A stretch of 12,628 bases of DNA from JBNLBT01 sp050303435. Lineage in GTDB: Bacteria; Pseudomonadota; Gammaproteobacteria; Xanthomonadales; Marinicellaceae. Below, piece by piece: positions 7,298 through 12,628 of this stretch. The stretch is from the NCBI GenBank assembly GCA_050303435.1, contig JBNLBT010000095.1, positions 1-12,628 of the forward strand, in the 5' to 3' direction. Below the pieces are notes generated by a model. The model did no database searches. It worked only from the letters and a program-made list of their open reading frames with translations, and was not told the DNA's origin. The position numbers and the translations under genes were made by a program. How positions within the stretch are numbered: the first letter of the stretch is position 1; each line of letters begins with the position of its first letter.

Positions 7298-8293
7298 ATG
7301 CCACTGAATGAAGCCAAATTGCAACGCATCTGGTATCGCGGTGAATCGCCGGGCTGGCACCTGCGGGCGCTGGAGCGCGTGTACACCTGGGTGGTCAGAT
7401 TGCGCAACCGGCTGTACGATCTGGGCCTGCTGAAAACCCATCGCCTGCCGGTGCCGGTGTTTGTGGTCGGCAACATCAACGTCGGCGGCGGCGGCAAAAC
7501 ACCGGTGGTGATCTGGCTGGTTAAACACCTGCAATCCCTGGGGCACCGGCCCGGCGTGGTCTCTCGCGGCTACGGCGGCAAGCGCGACGTGGAACCGCTG
7601 TCGGTGACGCCGCACACGGCGGCGGCGGCCAGCGGCGACGAACCGCTGGTGATTGCGCGCAGCACCGGTGCGCCGGTGGTGGTCGGAAAAAACCGCGTCA
7701 AAGCGGCAAAAAAACTGATCGAACACCACAACGTCACCTGCATTGTTGCAGACGATGGCCTGCAACACCGCGCCCTGGGCCGCGACTGCGAAATCGCGGT
7801 GCTGGATGCGGCGCGCGGACTGGGCAATCGGCGCATGCTGCCGGCCGGGCCATTGCGTGAGCCGGCCGATCGGCTTGATCGCGTGGATCTGGTGATGTAT
7901 AAAGGCCGTCCCGCCGAGGGCGATCTGTTTTACCGATTCAGTCCGGGCGAAATCCAGCGGCTCAACAAAGCATCTGAAACCACCACCATCGGCGATCTGC
8001 GTTCGCGCAAAATCATGGCCATGGCCGGCATCGCCAATCCCGACAGCTTTTTCAGCATGCTCTCCGACCGCGGTCTGGCGGTGATCAAAAAACACCTGCC
8101 CGACCACCACCGTTTCACGCCCGAATGCTTTGCCGAAGCCGCGGACATGCCGGTATTGATCACCGAGAAAGACGCGGTCAAATGCGCGGACATCGACGGG
8201 GTGGAAGTGTGGGTGGTGCGCATGGACATTCAACCCAGTGAAGCGCTGCGCAAGCGCCTGGATGAATTGATCGAACAGGTGTTCAAGTCATGA
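7298..8293 (+). CDS. lpxK: Tetraacyldisaccharide 4'-kinase LpxK
   Basis: 331-residue membrane-associated kinase that phosphorylates the 4' position of the lipid A disaccharide precursor to give lipid IVA. The start ATG lies three bases after the msbA stop. The N-terminal part has the amphipathic region and WYRGESPGWHLRALERVY, typical of LpxK. The P-loop is GNINVGGGGKT (58-68), followed by VVSRGYGGK (87-95), GDEPLVIA (113-120) and the conserved DDGLQH (152-157). A run of family motifs continues through LDAARGLGNRRMLPAGPLREP. The C-terminal domain (about 205-331) includes LPDHHRF and LITEKDAVK, both conserved in the family. It overlaps kdsB by four bases (ATGA). Length and motifs match the family; I see nothing unusual. 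Confidence 0.96.
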   Translation: MPLNEAKLQRIWYRGESPGWHLRALERVYTWVVRLRNRLYDLGLLKTHRLPVPVFVVGNINVGGGGKTPVVIWLVKHLQSLGHRPGVVSRGYGGKRDVEPLSVTPHTAAAASGDEPLVIARSTGAPVVVGKNRVKAAKKLIEHHNVTCIVADDGLQHRALGRDCEIAVLDAARGLGNRRMLPAGPLREPADRLDRVDLVMYKGRPAEGDLFYRFSPGEIQRLNKASETTTIGDLRSRKIMAMAGIANPDSFFSMLSDRGLAVIKKHLPDHHRFTPECFAEAADMPVLITEKDAVKCADIDGVEVWVVRMDIQPSEALRKRLDELIEQVFKS

Positions 8294-9063
8294 GGGCCTG
8301 TCACGTGTGCATACCGGCGCGATTCAACTCCAGCCGATTGCCGGGCAAACCCTTGCGCGAAGTGGCCGGCAAACCCTTGATTCTCTGGGCCATAGAATCG
8401 GCCGCGCAGTTGCCCAGTGAGGGGCTGTATGTGGCCACCGACGATCAACGCATCGCTGCCTGCGTGGAAGCGGCGGGTCACCGCGTCATCATGACGGCCT
8501 CAACACACCAGAGCGGCACCGATCGGCTGGCCGAATGTGCGCGCATCAAGCAATGGCACGATGAAGACATTGTGCTGAATTATCAGGGCGATGAACCGAT
8601 GATCGATGTGCGCAACCTGCAGTGCGTGGTGGACGCCCTGCGTGAAGATTCGCGTGCGGCCATGGCCACCCTGTACCAACCGCTGCGGTCGGTGGAAGAT
8701 CTGTTGGATGAGAACGTGGTCAAACTGGTCACCCGCGACGACGGCTCCGCGGCGTATTTTTCACGCGCGCCGATTCCCTGGCGCAAAGGTGGATTCAATG
8801 TTGAGAGCGCTGATGACATCGCGGCGGCGCTGGCCTTGCACAAGCACCACGTCGGTCTGTATGCCTACACCGTGGGATTTCTTAAACGCTACACCACCTG
8901 GCCGGTGCACCCGCTGGAACAGGCCGAATCGCTGGAACAGTTGCGCGCCCTGATGCACGGAGAGAGAATTCTTGCGCTGCCCGCCGCCGCGCCGTTGGCG
9001 CACGGCATCGACACCGAGGCCGATGTGGCCCGATTTGAGGCGCGCCTGCAAGCGGGCGAGTGA
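8290..9063 (+). CDS. kdsB: 3-deoxy-manno-octulosonate cytidylyltransferase (CMP-Kdo synthetase)
   Basis: 257-residue cytosolic enzyme that activates Kdo with CTP to CMP-Kdo, the donor for the lipopolysaccharide inner core. Motifs in order: nucleotide-binding CIPARFNSSRLPGKPL (7-22), VATDDQRI (48-55), HQSGTDRLAE (73-82), NYQGDEPMI (97-105) with the metal-binding Asp101, AAYFSRAPIPW (154-164), GLYAYTVGFL (189-198), the PLEQAESLEQLRAL segment, and GIDTEAD (239-245) with the second metal ligand Asp241. The start ATG overlaps the lpxK stop. Many relatives of this operon carry a small Trm112-like gene between lpxK and kdsB; there is no room for one here. It is the last gene of the operon; alaS follows 72 bases later with its own likely promoter. 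Confidence 0.96.
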   Translation: MRACHVCIPARFNSSRLPGKPLREVAGKPLILWAIESAAQLPSEGLYVATDDQRIAACVEAAGHRVIMTASTHQSGTDRLAECARIKQWHDEDIVLNYQGDEPMIDVRNLQCVVDALREDSRAAMATLYQPLRSVEDLLDENVVKLVTRDDGSAAYFSRAPIPWRKGGFNVESADDIAAALALHKHHVGLYAYTVGFLKRYTTWPVHPLEQAESLEQLRALMHGERILALPAAAPLAHGIDTEADVARFEARLQAGE

Positions 9064-9079
9064 GCGGCGGTCAAAAGGG

Positions 9080-9108
9080 TTGTATCTGCGCAGCAGCTTG
9101 CATACAAT
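9080..9108 (+). promoter_or_regulatory. Probable alaS promoter
   Basis: TTGTAT (9080-9085) and TACAAT (9103-9108) are separated by 17 bases, an ideal spacing. The -10 matches consensus at 5 of 6 positions and the -35 at 3 of 6. Transcription would begin near 9115, about 20 bases before the alaS ATG. The outer bases also form an inverted repeat, TTGTAT with ATACAA (9102-9107), and the spacer contains the palindrome CTGCGCAG (9086-9093). No strong Shine-Dalgarno sequence precedes alaS. Confidence 0.55.
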
Positions 9109-9135
9109 TTCTGCTTTGAATCACCGCACGTTGTC

Positions 9136-11742
9136 ATGACATCAACATCCCGGATACGCCAGCAATTCCTTGATTTCTTTGCTTCCAGGGGCCACGCCGT
9201 GGTGCCGTCAAGTTCGCTGGTGCCGGCCAACGACCCAACCCTGCTGTTTGTCAACGCCGGCATGGTGCAATTTAAAGACGTATTTCTGGGCGCCGAAAAA
9301 CGCGACTACAAACGCGCGGTGTCCTCGCAGCGCTGCGTGCGCGCCGGTGGCAAGCACAACGATTTGGATCAGGTCGGTTACACCGCCAGACATCACACCT
9401 TCTTTGAAATGCTGGGCAATTTTTCCTTCGGCGATTACTTCAAGCGCGAGGCCATTGAATACGCCTGGGAATTTCTCACCGGTGTGCTGGAATTGCCGGC
9501 CGAGCGATTGTGGGTGACGGTGTTTGAAGAAGACGACGAGGCCGAAGCCATCTGGATCAATGACATCGGTGTGCCGGCCGACCGGGTCACGCGCATCGGC
9601 GCCAAGGACAATTTCTGGCAGATGGGCGACACCGGTCCCTGCGGGCCGTGCACTGAAATATTTTACGATCACGGCGAAGGCATCGAAGGCGGCCCACCGG
9701 GCACGCCCGAAGAGGACGGCGACCGCTACATCGAAATTTGGAATCTGGTGTTCATGCAATTTGACCGCCAGGCCGACGGCTCCCTGGTCAATCTGCCCAA
9801 TCCCTGCGTTGACACCGGCATGGGTCTGGAGCGCATCGCCTCAATCCTGCAGGGGCAACACAACAACTACGACATCGATCTGTTTCAGGCGCTGGTGCGC
9901 GCCGCGGCTGAATTCACCCGCTGCACCGATTTGTCATCGCCGTCGTTGAAAGTGATCGCCGATCACATCCGCACCTGCGCCTTTCTGATCTGCGACGGCG
10001 TGTTGCCGTCCAACGAAGGCCGCGGCTATGTGTTGCGCCGCATTGTTCGCCGCGCGTTGCGTCACGGGCACAAACTGGGCGCCAACTGGCTGTTTTTCTA
10101 CAAAATGGTTGCGCCGCTGATCGAACAGATGGGCGAAGCCTATCCGGAATTGCTGAAACAGCGCAGCGCCATTGAAAGCGCCCTGAAGCAGGAAGAGACC
10201 AAATTCTCGGAAACCCTGGACGCCGGCATGCAGGAATTCAATCGCCAGCTGAAACACGTCCAGGGCGATTGCATCCCCGGCGACGTCGCGTTCAAATTGT
10301 ACGACACCTTCGGTTTTCCGCTGGATTTGACGCAGGACGTGGCGCGGGAAATGCAGTTGAGTGTGGACGTGGCCGGGTTCGATGAGTGCATGAAGGCACA
10401 ACAGGCGCGTTCACGCGCAGGCGGCCAGTTCGTGCAGGGGCTGAATCTGCCCGCCGATCTGATCAGTCGCCTCGAAGCCACTGAATTCACCGGCTATCTG
10501 CACAAACACAACCAGGCCAGTGTGCAGGCGCTGGTGCACGAAGGCGAAGCCAGGCACAGCATGAAAGCCGGCGAACAGGGCTGGGTGGCGCTGGACAAAA
10601 CCCCGTTTTACGCCGAATCCGGCGGACAGGTGGGCGACATCGGATGGTTTGAGAGTTCGTCGGTCAAAGCGCGCGTGCTGGACACGCAGAAAGCCGCCGG
10701 CCAATACCACGTGCATCTGACCCATGTGCTCAACGGTGAATTGTCTATAGGCGATGCCGTGGAAGCGGTGATTGACGTGGAACACCGGCAAAAAGTGGTG
10801 TTGAATCATTCGGCCACACACCTGCTGCACAAAGTGTTGCGCGATGTGTTGGGTGATCACGTCGGCCAAAAAGGCTCGCTGGTTAACGCGGACAAGCTGC
10901 GCTTCGATTTTTCCCACCCCGCAGCCATTGACAAAGACGTGTTGCAACAGATTGAGCGCGATGTGAACCGCGCGATCCGCAACAACTACACCGCCGATGT
11001 CAAAATCATGTCCTACGACGACGCCATTGATCGCGGCGCGGTGGCGCTGTTTGGTGAAAAATACGGCGATCGGGTGCGGGTGTTGGATCTCGGCGGTTAC
11101 TCGGTGGAGCTGTGCGGTGGCACGCACGTGGAAAGCGCGGGTGATATCGGCTTTTTCAAAATTCTGTCGGAATCATCGGTTTCATCCGGCGTGCGCCGCA
11201 TCGAAGCCGTGACCGGTGACACCGCGTTGCGATACGTGCAGTCCCAGGACGACATGCTCAGCCGCGCCGCGCGCCTGGTGAACACCACCGGCGATACGCT
11301 GGACAGCGGTGTGGCCGGCCTGATCGATAAAAACAAAACACTGGAAAAGAAACTCAAAGCGCTGCAAAAACAACAGATGAGTGGCACAGCATCGGGCGAC
11401 GAGCCGGTGCGCACGGTGCATGGCGTGCCGGTGCTGAGCCAGATCTTCGACAACGCCGACATCGGTCAGATGCGCGATCGCGTGGACGGATTCAAGGGAC
11501 AGCACGCCGACGGCGTGGCGGTGCTGGCCAGTGTCAACGACGGCGGCAAAGTACACGTGCTGGTGGGCGTTGGCAAGGCACGCATTGACCACGTGCGCGC
11601 GGGCGATTTGATCAAGGAAATACTGGGTCAAATCGGCGGTCGCGGCGGTGGTCGACCGGATTTTGCCCAGGGCGGTGGAGAAGCCGACAAGGCCGAGATT
11701 GAAAAGGCCGTGAACGCAGCGCTGGAAAAGTTGCAAAGGTAA
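9136..11742 (+). CDS. alaS: Alanine--tRNA ligase
   Basis: 868-residue cytosolic enzyme that charges tRNA-Ala and hydrolyses mischarged Ser/Gly-tRNA-Ala. The N-terminus IRQQFLDFFASRGHAVVPSS and the class II catalytic core are clear: NDPTLLFVNAGMVQFKDVFLG, the RHHTFFEMLGNFSFGDYFK motif 2 region, and motif 3 DTGMGLERIASILQG. The editing domain has the zinc-binding set His558/His562 (HSATH) and Cys660/His664 (CGGTH), corresponding to His564, His568, Cys666 and His670 of E. coli. The C-terminal domain with its oligomerisation region ends with the usual Gly-rich GRGGGRPDFAQGGG and a short helix. Length is close to the E. coli 876. The start agrees with relatives although its ribosome-binding site is weak. 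csrA follows downstream, as in many gammaproteobacteria, but kdsB rather than recX lies upstream. Confidence 0.98.
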   Translation: MTSTSRIRQQFLDFFASRGHAVVPSSSLVPANDPTLLFVNAGMVQFKDVFLGAEKRDYKRAVSSQRCVRAGGKHNDLDQVGYTARHHTFFEMLGNFSFGDYFKREAIEYAWEFLTGVLELPAERLWVTVFEEDDEAEAIWINDIGVPADRVTRIGAKDNFWQMGDTGPCGPCTEIFYDHGEGIEGGPPGTPEEDGDRYIEIWNLVFMQFDRQADGSLVNLPNPCVDTGMGLERIASILQGQHNNYDIDLFQALVRAAAEFTRCTDLSSPSLKVIADHIRTCAFLICDGVLPSNEGRGYVLRRIVRRALRHGHKLGANWLFFYKMVAPLIEQMGEAYPELLKQRSAIESALKQEETKFSETLDAGMQEFNRQLKHVQGDCIPGDVAFKLYDTFGFPLDLTQDVAREMQLSVDVAGFDECMKAQQARSRAGGQFVQGLNLPADLISRLEATEFTGYLHKHNQASVQALVHEGEARHSMKAGEQGWVALDKTPFYAESGGQVGDIGWFESSSVKARVLDTQKAAGQYHVHLTHVLNGELSIGDAVEAVIDVEHRQKVVLNHSATHLLHKVLRDVLGDHVGQKGSLVNADKLRFDFSHPAAIDKDVLQQIERDVNRAIRNNYTADVKIMSYDDAIDRGAVALFGEKYGDRVRVLDLGGYSVELCGGTHVESAGDIGFFKILSESSVSSGVRRIEAVTGDTALRYVQSQDDMLSRAARLVNTTGDTLDSGVAGLIDKNKTLEKKLKALQKQQMSGTASGDEPVRTVHGVPVLSQIFDNADIGQMRDRVDGFKGQHADGVAVLASVNDGGKVHVLVGVGKARIDHVRAGDLIKEILGQIGGRGGGRPDFAQGGGEADKAEIEKAVNAALEKLQR

Positions 11743-11743
11743 C

Positions 11744-11795
11744 AATTTGTCAAATTAATGCTTCTAATTTGCAGTAAAATATAGTCTAATTTGCA
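11744..11795 (+). repeat. Three AATTTG motifs at exact 22-bp spacing upstream of csrA
   Basis: AATTTG occurs at 11744-11749, 11766-11771 and 11788-11793, each 22 bases apart, about two helical turns. The second and third copies share the longer TCTAATTTGCA (11763-11773 and 11785-11795). The first copy is half of a palindrome, AATTTG-T-CAAATT (11744-11756). The array lies immediately after the alaS stop. Same-face spacing suggests binding by a protein or an UP-element-like contact with polymerase. Repeat and spacing are certain; function is inference. Confidence 0.6.
11775..11785 (+). promoter_or_regulatory. Candidate -10 elements for csrA
   Basis: TAAAAT (11775-11780) and the overlapping TATAGT (11780-11785) each resemble a -10 hexamer and lie between the second and third AATTTG motifs. 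No good -35 sits at 16-18 bases from either. This could mean an activator-dependent promoter or one read by a stationary-phase sigma factor. The resulting leader would be about 110 bases. Confidence 0.35.
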
Positions 11796-11801
11796 ACTTT
11801 C

Positions 11802-11839
11802 CTGAATGTTTGGGTTGATCCCCCTGATGCCCAATTCAG
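11802..11839 (+). other. Predicted hairpin 1 in the csrA leader
   Basis: CTGAAT (11802-11807) pairs with ATTCAG (11834-11839), and after a three-base bulge TGGG (11811-11814) pairs with CCCA (11830-11833). This gives a ten-pair stem around a 15-base loop. A competing GGG/CCC pairing exists inside the loop. No U-run follows, so it is not an intrinsic terminator. Confidence 0.4.
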
Positions 11840-11851
11840 TAAGCATTTCAG

Positions 11852-11875
11852 GCTTTCTTGTCCCGAATAGAAAGC
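11852..11875 (+). other. Predicted hairpin 2 in the csrA leader
   Basis: GCTTTCT (11852-11858) pairs perfectly with AGAAAGC (11869-11875) around a ten-base loop, TGTCCCGAAT. It ends 15 bases before the AGGAG ribosome-binding site (11891-11895). It may shape access to the start site. The GGA inside that ribosome-binding site is a potential self-recognition site for CsrA, which is known to repress its own translation in E. coli. Confidence 0.4.
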
Positions 11876-11900
11876 TCAGAAAAGACACAAAGGAGACAAT

Positions 11901-12134
11901 ATGTTAATCTTGACGAGAAGAGTGGGCGAAACGTTGATGATCGGAGACGATGTCACTGTCACAGTGCTGGGCATTAAAGGCAATCAGGTCCGCATCGGCA
12001 TCAACGCACCCAAGGAAATCGCTGTTCACAGGGAAGAAATCTATGAGCGCATCAAAAACGAACAATCCGAACCGGACACCGATCCGGTTGAAGCCGTTGC
12101 CGAAGCCAGCGAGGACAACATCGGCAATCGATGA
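11901..12134 (+). CDS. csrA: Carbon storage regulator CsrA/RsmA with extended C-terminus
   Basis: 77-residue homodimeric RNA-binding protein that recognises GGA motifs in mRNA leaders and regulates translation and stability. Residues 1-52 are highly typical: MLILTRRVGETLMIGDD, VTVTVLGIKGNQVRIGINAPKEIAVHREEIYERI. The RNA-contacting residues Leu4, Arg6 and Arg44 are present. The ATG has a strong AGGAG (11891-11895) five bases upstream. The usual length is about 61 residues. Here residues 53-77 form an acidic, Pro/Ser/Asp/Glu-rich, probably disordered tail. It lies between alaS and tRNA-Ser(GCU), a conserved setting in gammaproteobacteria, but the aspartokinase gene lysC that separates alaS from csrA in Pseudomonas is absent. 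Confidence 0.97.
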   Translation: MLILTRRVGETLMIGDDVTVTVLGIKGNQVRIGINAPKEIAVHREEIYERIKNEQSEPDTDPVEAVAEASEDNIGNR

Positions 12135-12153
12135 TCCGGCCCCGAACGCCGGA
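12135..12153 (+). other. GC-rich hairpin directly after csrA
   Basis: TCCGGC (12135-12140) pairs with GCCGGA (12148-12153) around the seven-base loop CCCGAAC, starting on the first base after the csrA stop. No U-run follows, so it is not a classic intrinsic terminator. It could stabilise the csrA 3' end. Confidence 0.35.
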
Positions 12154-12164
12154 CATCAACAGCA

Positions 12165-12194
12165 TTGAGCCGGTCCTGTAAAAACCGGTATAAT
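12165..12194 (+). promoter_or_regulatory. Promoter of tRNA-Ser
   Basis: TTGAGC (12165-12170) and a perfect TATAAT (12189-12194) are separated by 18 bases. Transcription would start near 12201, about a dozen bases before the mature tRNA. The spacer region contains a short inverted repeat, CCGGT (12170-12174) and ACCGG (12184-12188). A strong dedicated promoter is usual for a tRNA gene. Confidence 0.7.
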
Positions 12195-12212
12195 TGCACA
12201 ACACAAAACAAA

Positions 12213-12305
12213 GGAGAGGTGGCCGAGCGGCTGAAGGCGCTCCCCTGCTAAGGGAGTATGGGTGTTAAAAGCTCATCGAGGGTTCGAATCCCTCTCTCTC
12301 CGCCA
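12213..12305 (+). tRNA. tRNA-Ser(GCU), CCA encoded
   Basis: A 93-base class II tRNA reading AGC/AGU serine codons. The acceptor stem is GGAGAGG (12213-12219) with TCTCTCC (12295-12301), six Watson-Crick pairs plus one G-U. The D arm contains the conserved GCCGAGCGGC-type sequence. The anticodon stem CTCCC/GGGAG (12240-12244, 12252-12256) holds the loop CTGCTAA with anticodon GCT at 12247-12249. A long variable arm, diagnostic of serine tRNAs, follows. The T arm is GAGGG-TTCGAAT-CCCTC, ending at 12294. The discriminator is G12302 and CCA is encoded at 12303-12305. In many relatives tRNA-Arg genes follow; here a terminator comes at once. Confidence 0.97.
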
Positions 12306-12310
12306 TAAAC

Positions 12311-12337
12311 AAAACCGCCCACAAGGCGGTTTTTTTA
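12311..12337 (+). terminator. Intrinsic terminator after tRNA-Ser
   Basis: ACCGCC (12314-12319) pairs with GGCGGT (12325-12330) around a five-base loop, with the flanking A and T runs extending the stem, and a T-run to 12337. The A-rich left flank means it could also stop transcription arriving from the minus strand. Confidence 0.9.
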
Positions 12338-12628
12338 TGGCTGAAGTGAGGGCGAGATCCCGAGCGGATCTGTGAAATGTCAAAGAAGTACGAACTTTCA
12401 AAACAAAAATATTTTCCTTATCGCCCGCGGGTTCGACAAATTTACCTGGAGCAAATTTGAATCGGCGCAGCCGGGCCCGCAGATATTTACCCAATGAAAT
12501 TTTGTCAACACGCACATCTGGATATAGAATGTTTGTGGCTTTGGGCACATCGCCATTCATGTTGATCATTTGAGGGATTTGGCCGGGAAAAGGGCCCCAC
12601 TTATTGCGACCGCGCAAGCAGTTGCTGC
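12338..12628. other. Region without a recognised gene; doubtful minus-strand open frame
   Basis: No gene is recognised on either strand. On the minus strand one frame is open from the window edge, with a possible TTG start at 12617, and runs leftward to about 12273. It crosses the terminator and the 3' half of tRNA-Ser, so its last residues (ending RERDSNPR) are the usual spurious product of an antisense tRNA-Ser. The portion from 12628 to about 12340 reads like ordinary protein sequence, including GRNKWGPFPGQIPQM and ISLGKYLRARLRRFKF, but I recognise no domain. It could be a gene fragment whose own stop was lost. The region also holds a perfect inverted repeat AGATCC-CGAGC-GGATCT (12355-12371) and a second one, CAAATTT/AAATTTG (12437-12443 and 12453-12459). 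Confidence 0.35.

Noticed and set aside
5933..8233. Long minus-strand ORFs opposite msbA and lpxK
   Set aside because: Antisense shadows with low-complexity His/Gln/Arg composition, lying over genes with intact catalytic motifs.
11628..11888. Minus-strand ORF across the alaS end and the csrA leader
   Set aside because: It overlaps alaS and the csrA regulatory region, shows no family motif, and its alaS part is simply antisense of the conserved Gly-rich tail.
12273..12617. A 114-residue minus-strand ORF as a complete gene
   Set aside because: It runs through an intrinsic terminator and the antisense of tRNA-Ser; its end, RERDSNPR, is the well-known spurious product of antisense tRNA-Ser. Only the part right of the terminator might be real, so it is recorded as a region, not a CDS.
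1..12628. CRISPR array, insertion sequence or prophage genes
   Set aside because: No regularly spaced long repeats, transposase, integrase or phage-structural motifs were seen; the only periodic repeat is the short AATTTG set before csrA.

Overview
The window reads as chromosomal DNA of a gammaproteobacterium with moderately high GC. The evidence is a cluster of exbB, exbD, msbA, lpxK and kdsB, followed by alaS, csrA and a tRNA-Ser(GCU). Both blocks are familiar gammaproteobacterial arrangements. I cannot name the genus. The alcohol-forming acyl-CoA reductase homologue recalls Marinobacter-like marine lipid and wax-ester metabolism, but it is not diagnostic.

Layout. (1) 1-1479, plus strand: the 3' part of a DUF2207 (YciQ-like) membrane protein that starts before the window. 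(2) 2399-1519, minus strand: a two-gene operon encoding a small acyl-CoA-binding protein (ACBP) and a TetR-family regulator, overlapping by 4 bases. It converges on the DUF2207 gene. (3) 2483-4471, plus strand, divergent from that operon across an 83-base gap: a 662-residue protein with two Rossmann/SDR domains, most like the alcohol-forming fatty acyl-CoA reductases. (4) 4542-9063, plus strand: a tight operon exbB-exbD-msbA-lpxK-kdsB for inner-membrane energisation, lipid A flipping, lipid A 4'-phosphorylation and CMP-Kdo synthesis. (5) 9136-11742 alaS, 11901-12134 csrA, 12213-12305 tRNA-Ser, then an intrinsic terminator. (6) 12338-12628: no gene I can identify, only a minus-strand open frame of doubtful reality and two small inverted repeats.

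How the genes work together. The lipopolysaccharide block handles late lipid A maturation and the Kdo donor. The ACBP/TetR/acyl-CoA reductase block looks like a small regulated module in which a carrier holds acyl-CoA, the reductase turns it into fatty aldehyde or alcohol, and the TetR protein probably senses an acyl ligand. That module is the best candidate for a little-described system here. The other region worth attention is the alaS-csrA gap, which holds three AATTTG motifs exactly 22 bp apart and two predicted leader hairpins.
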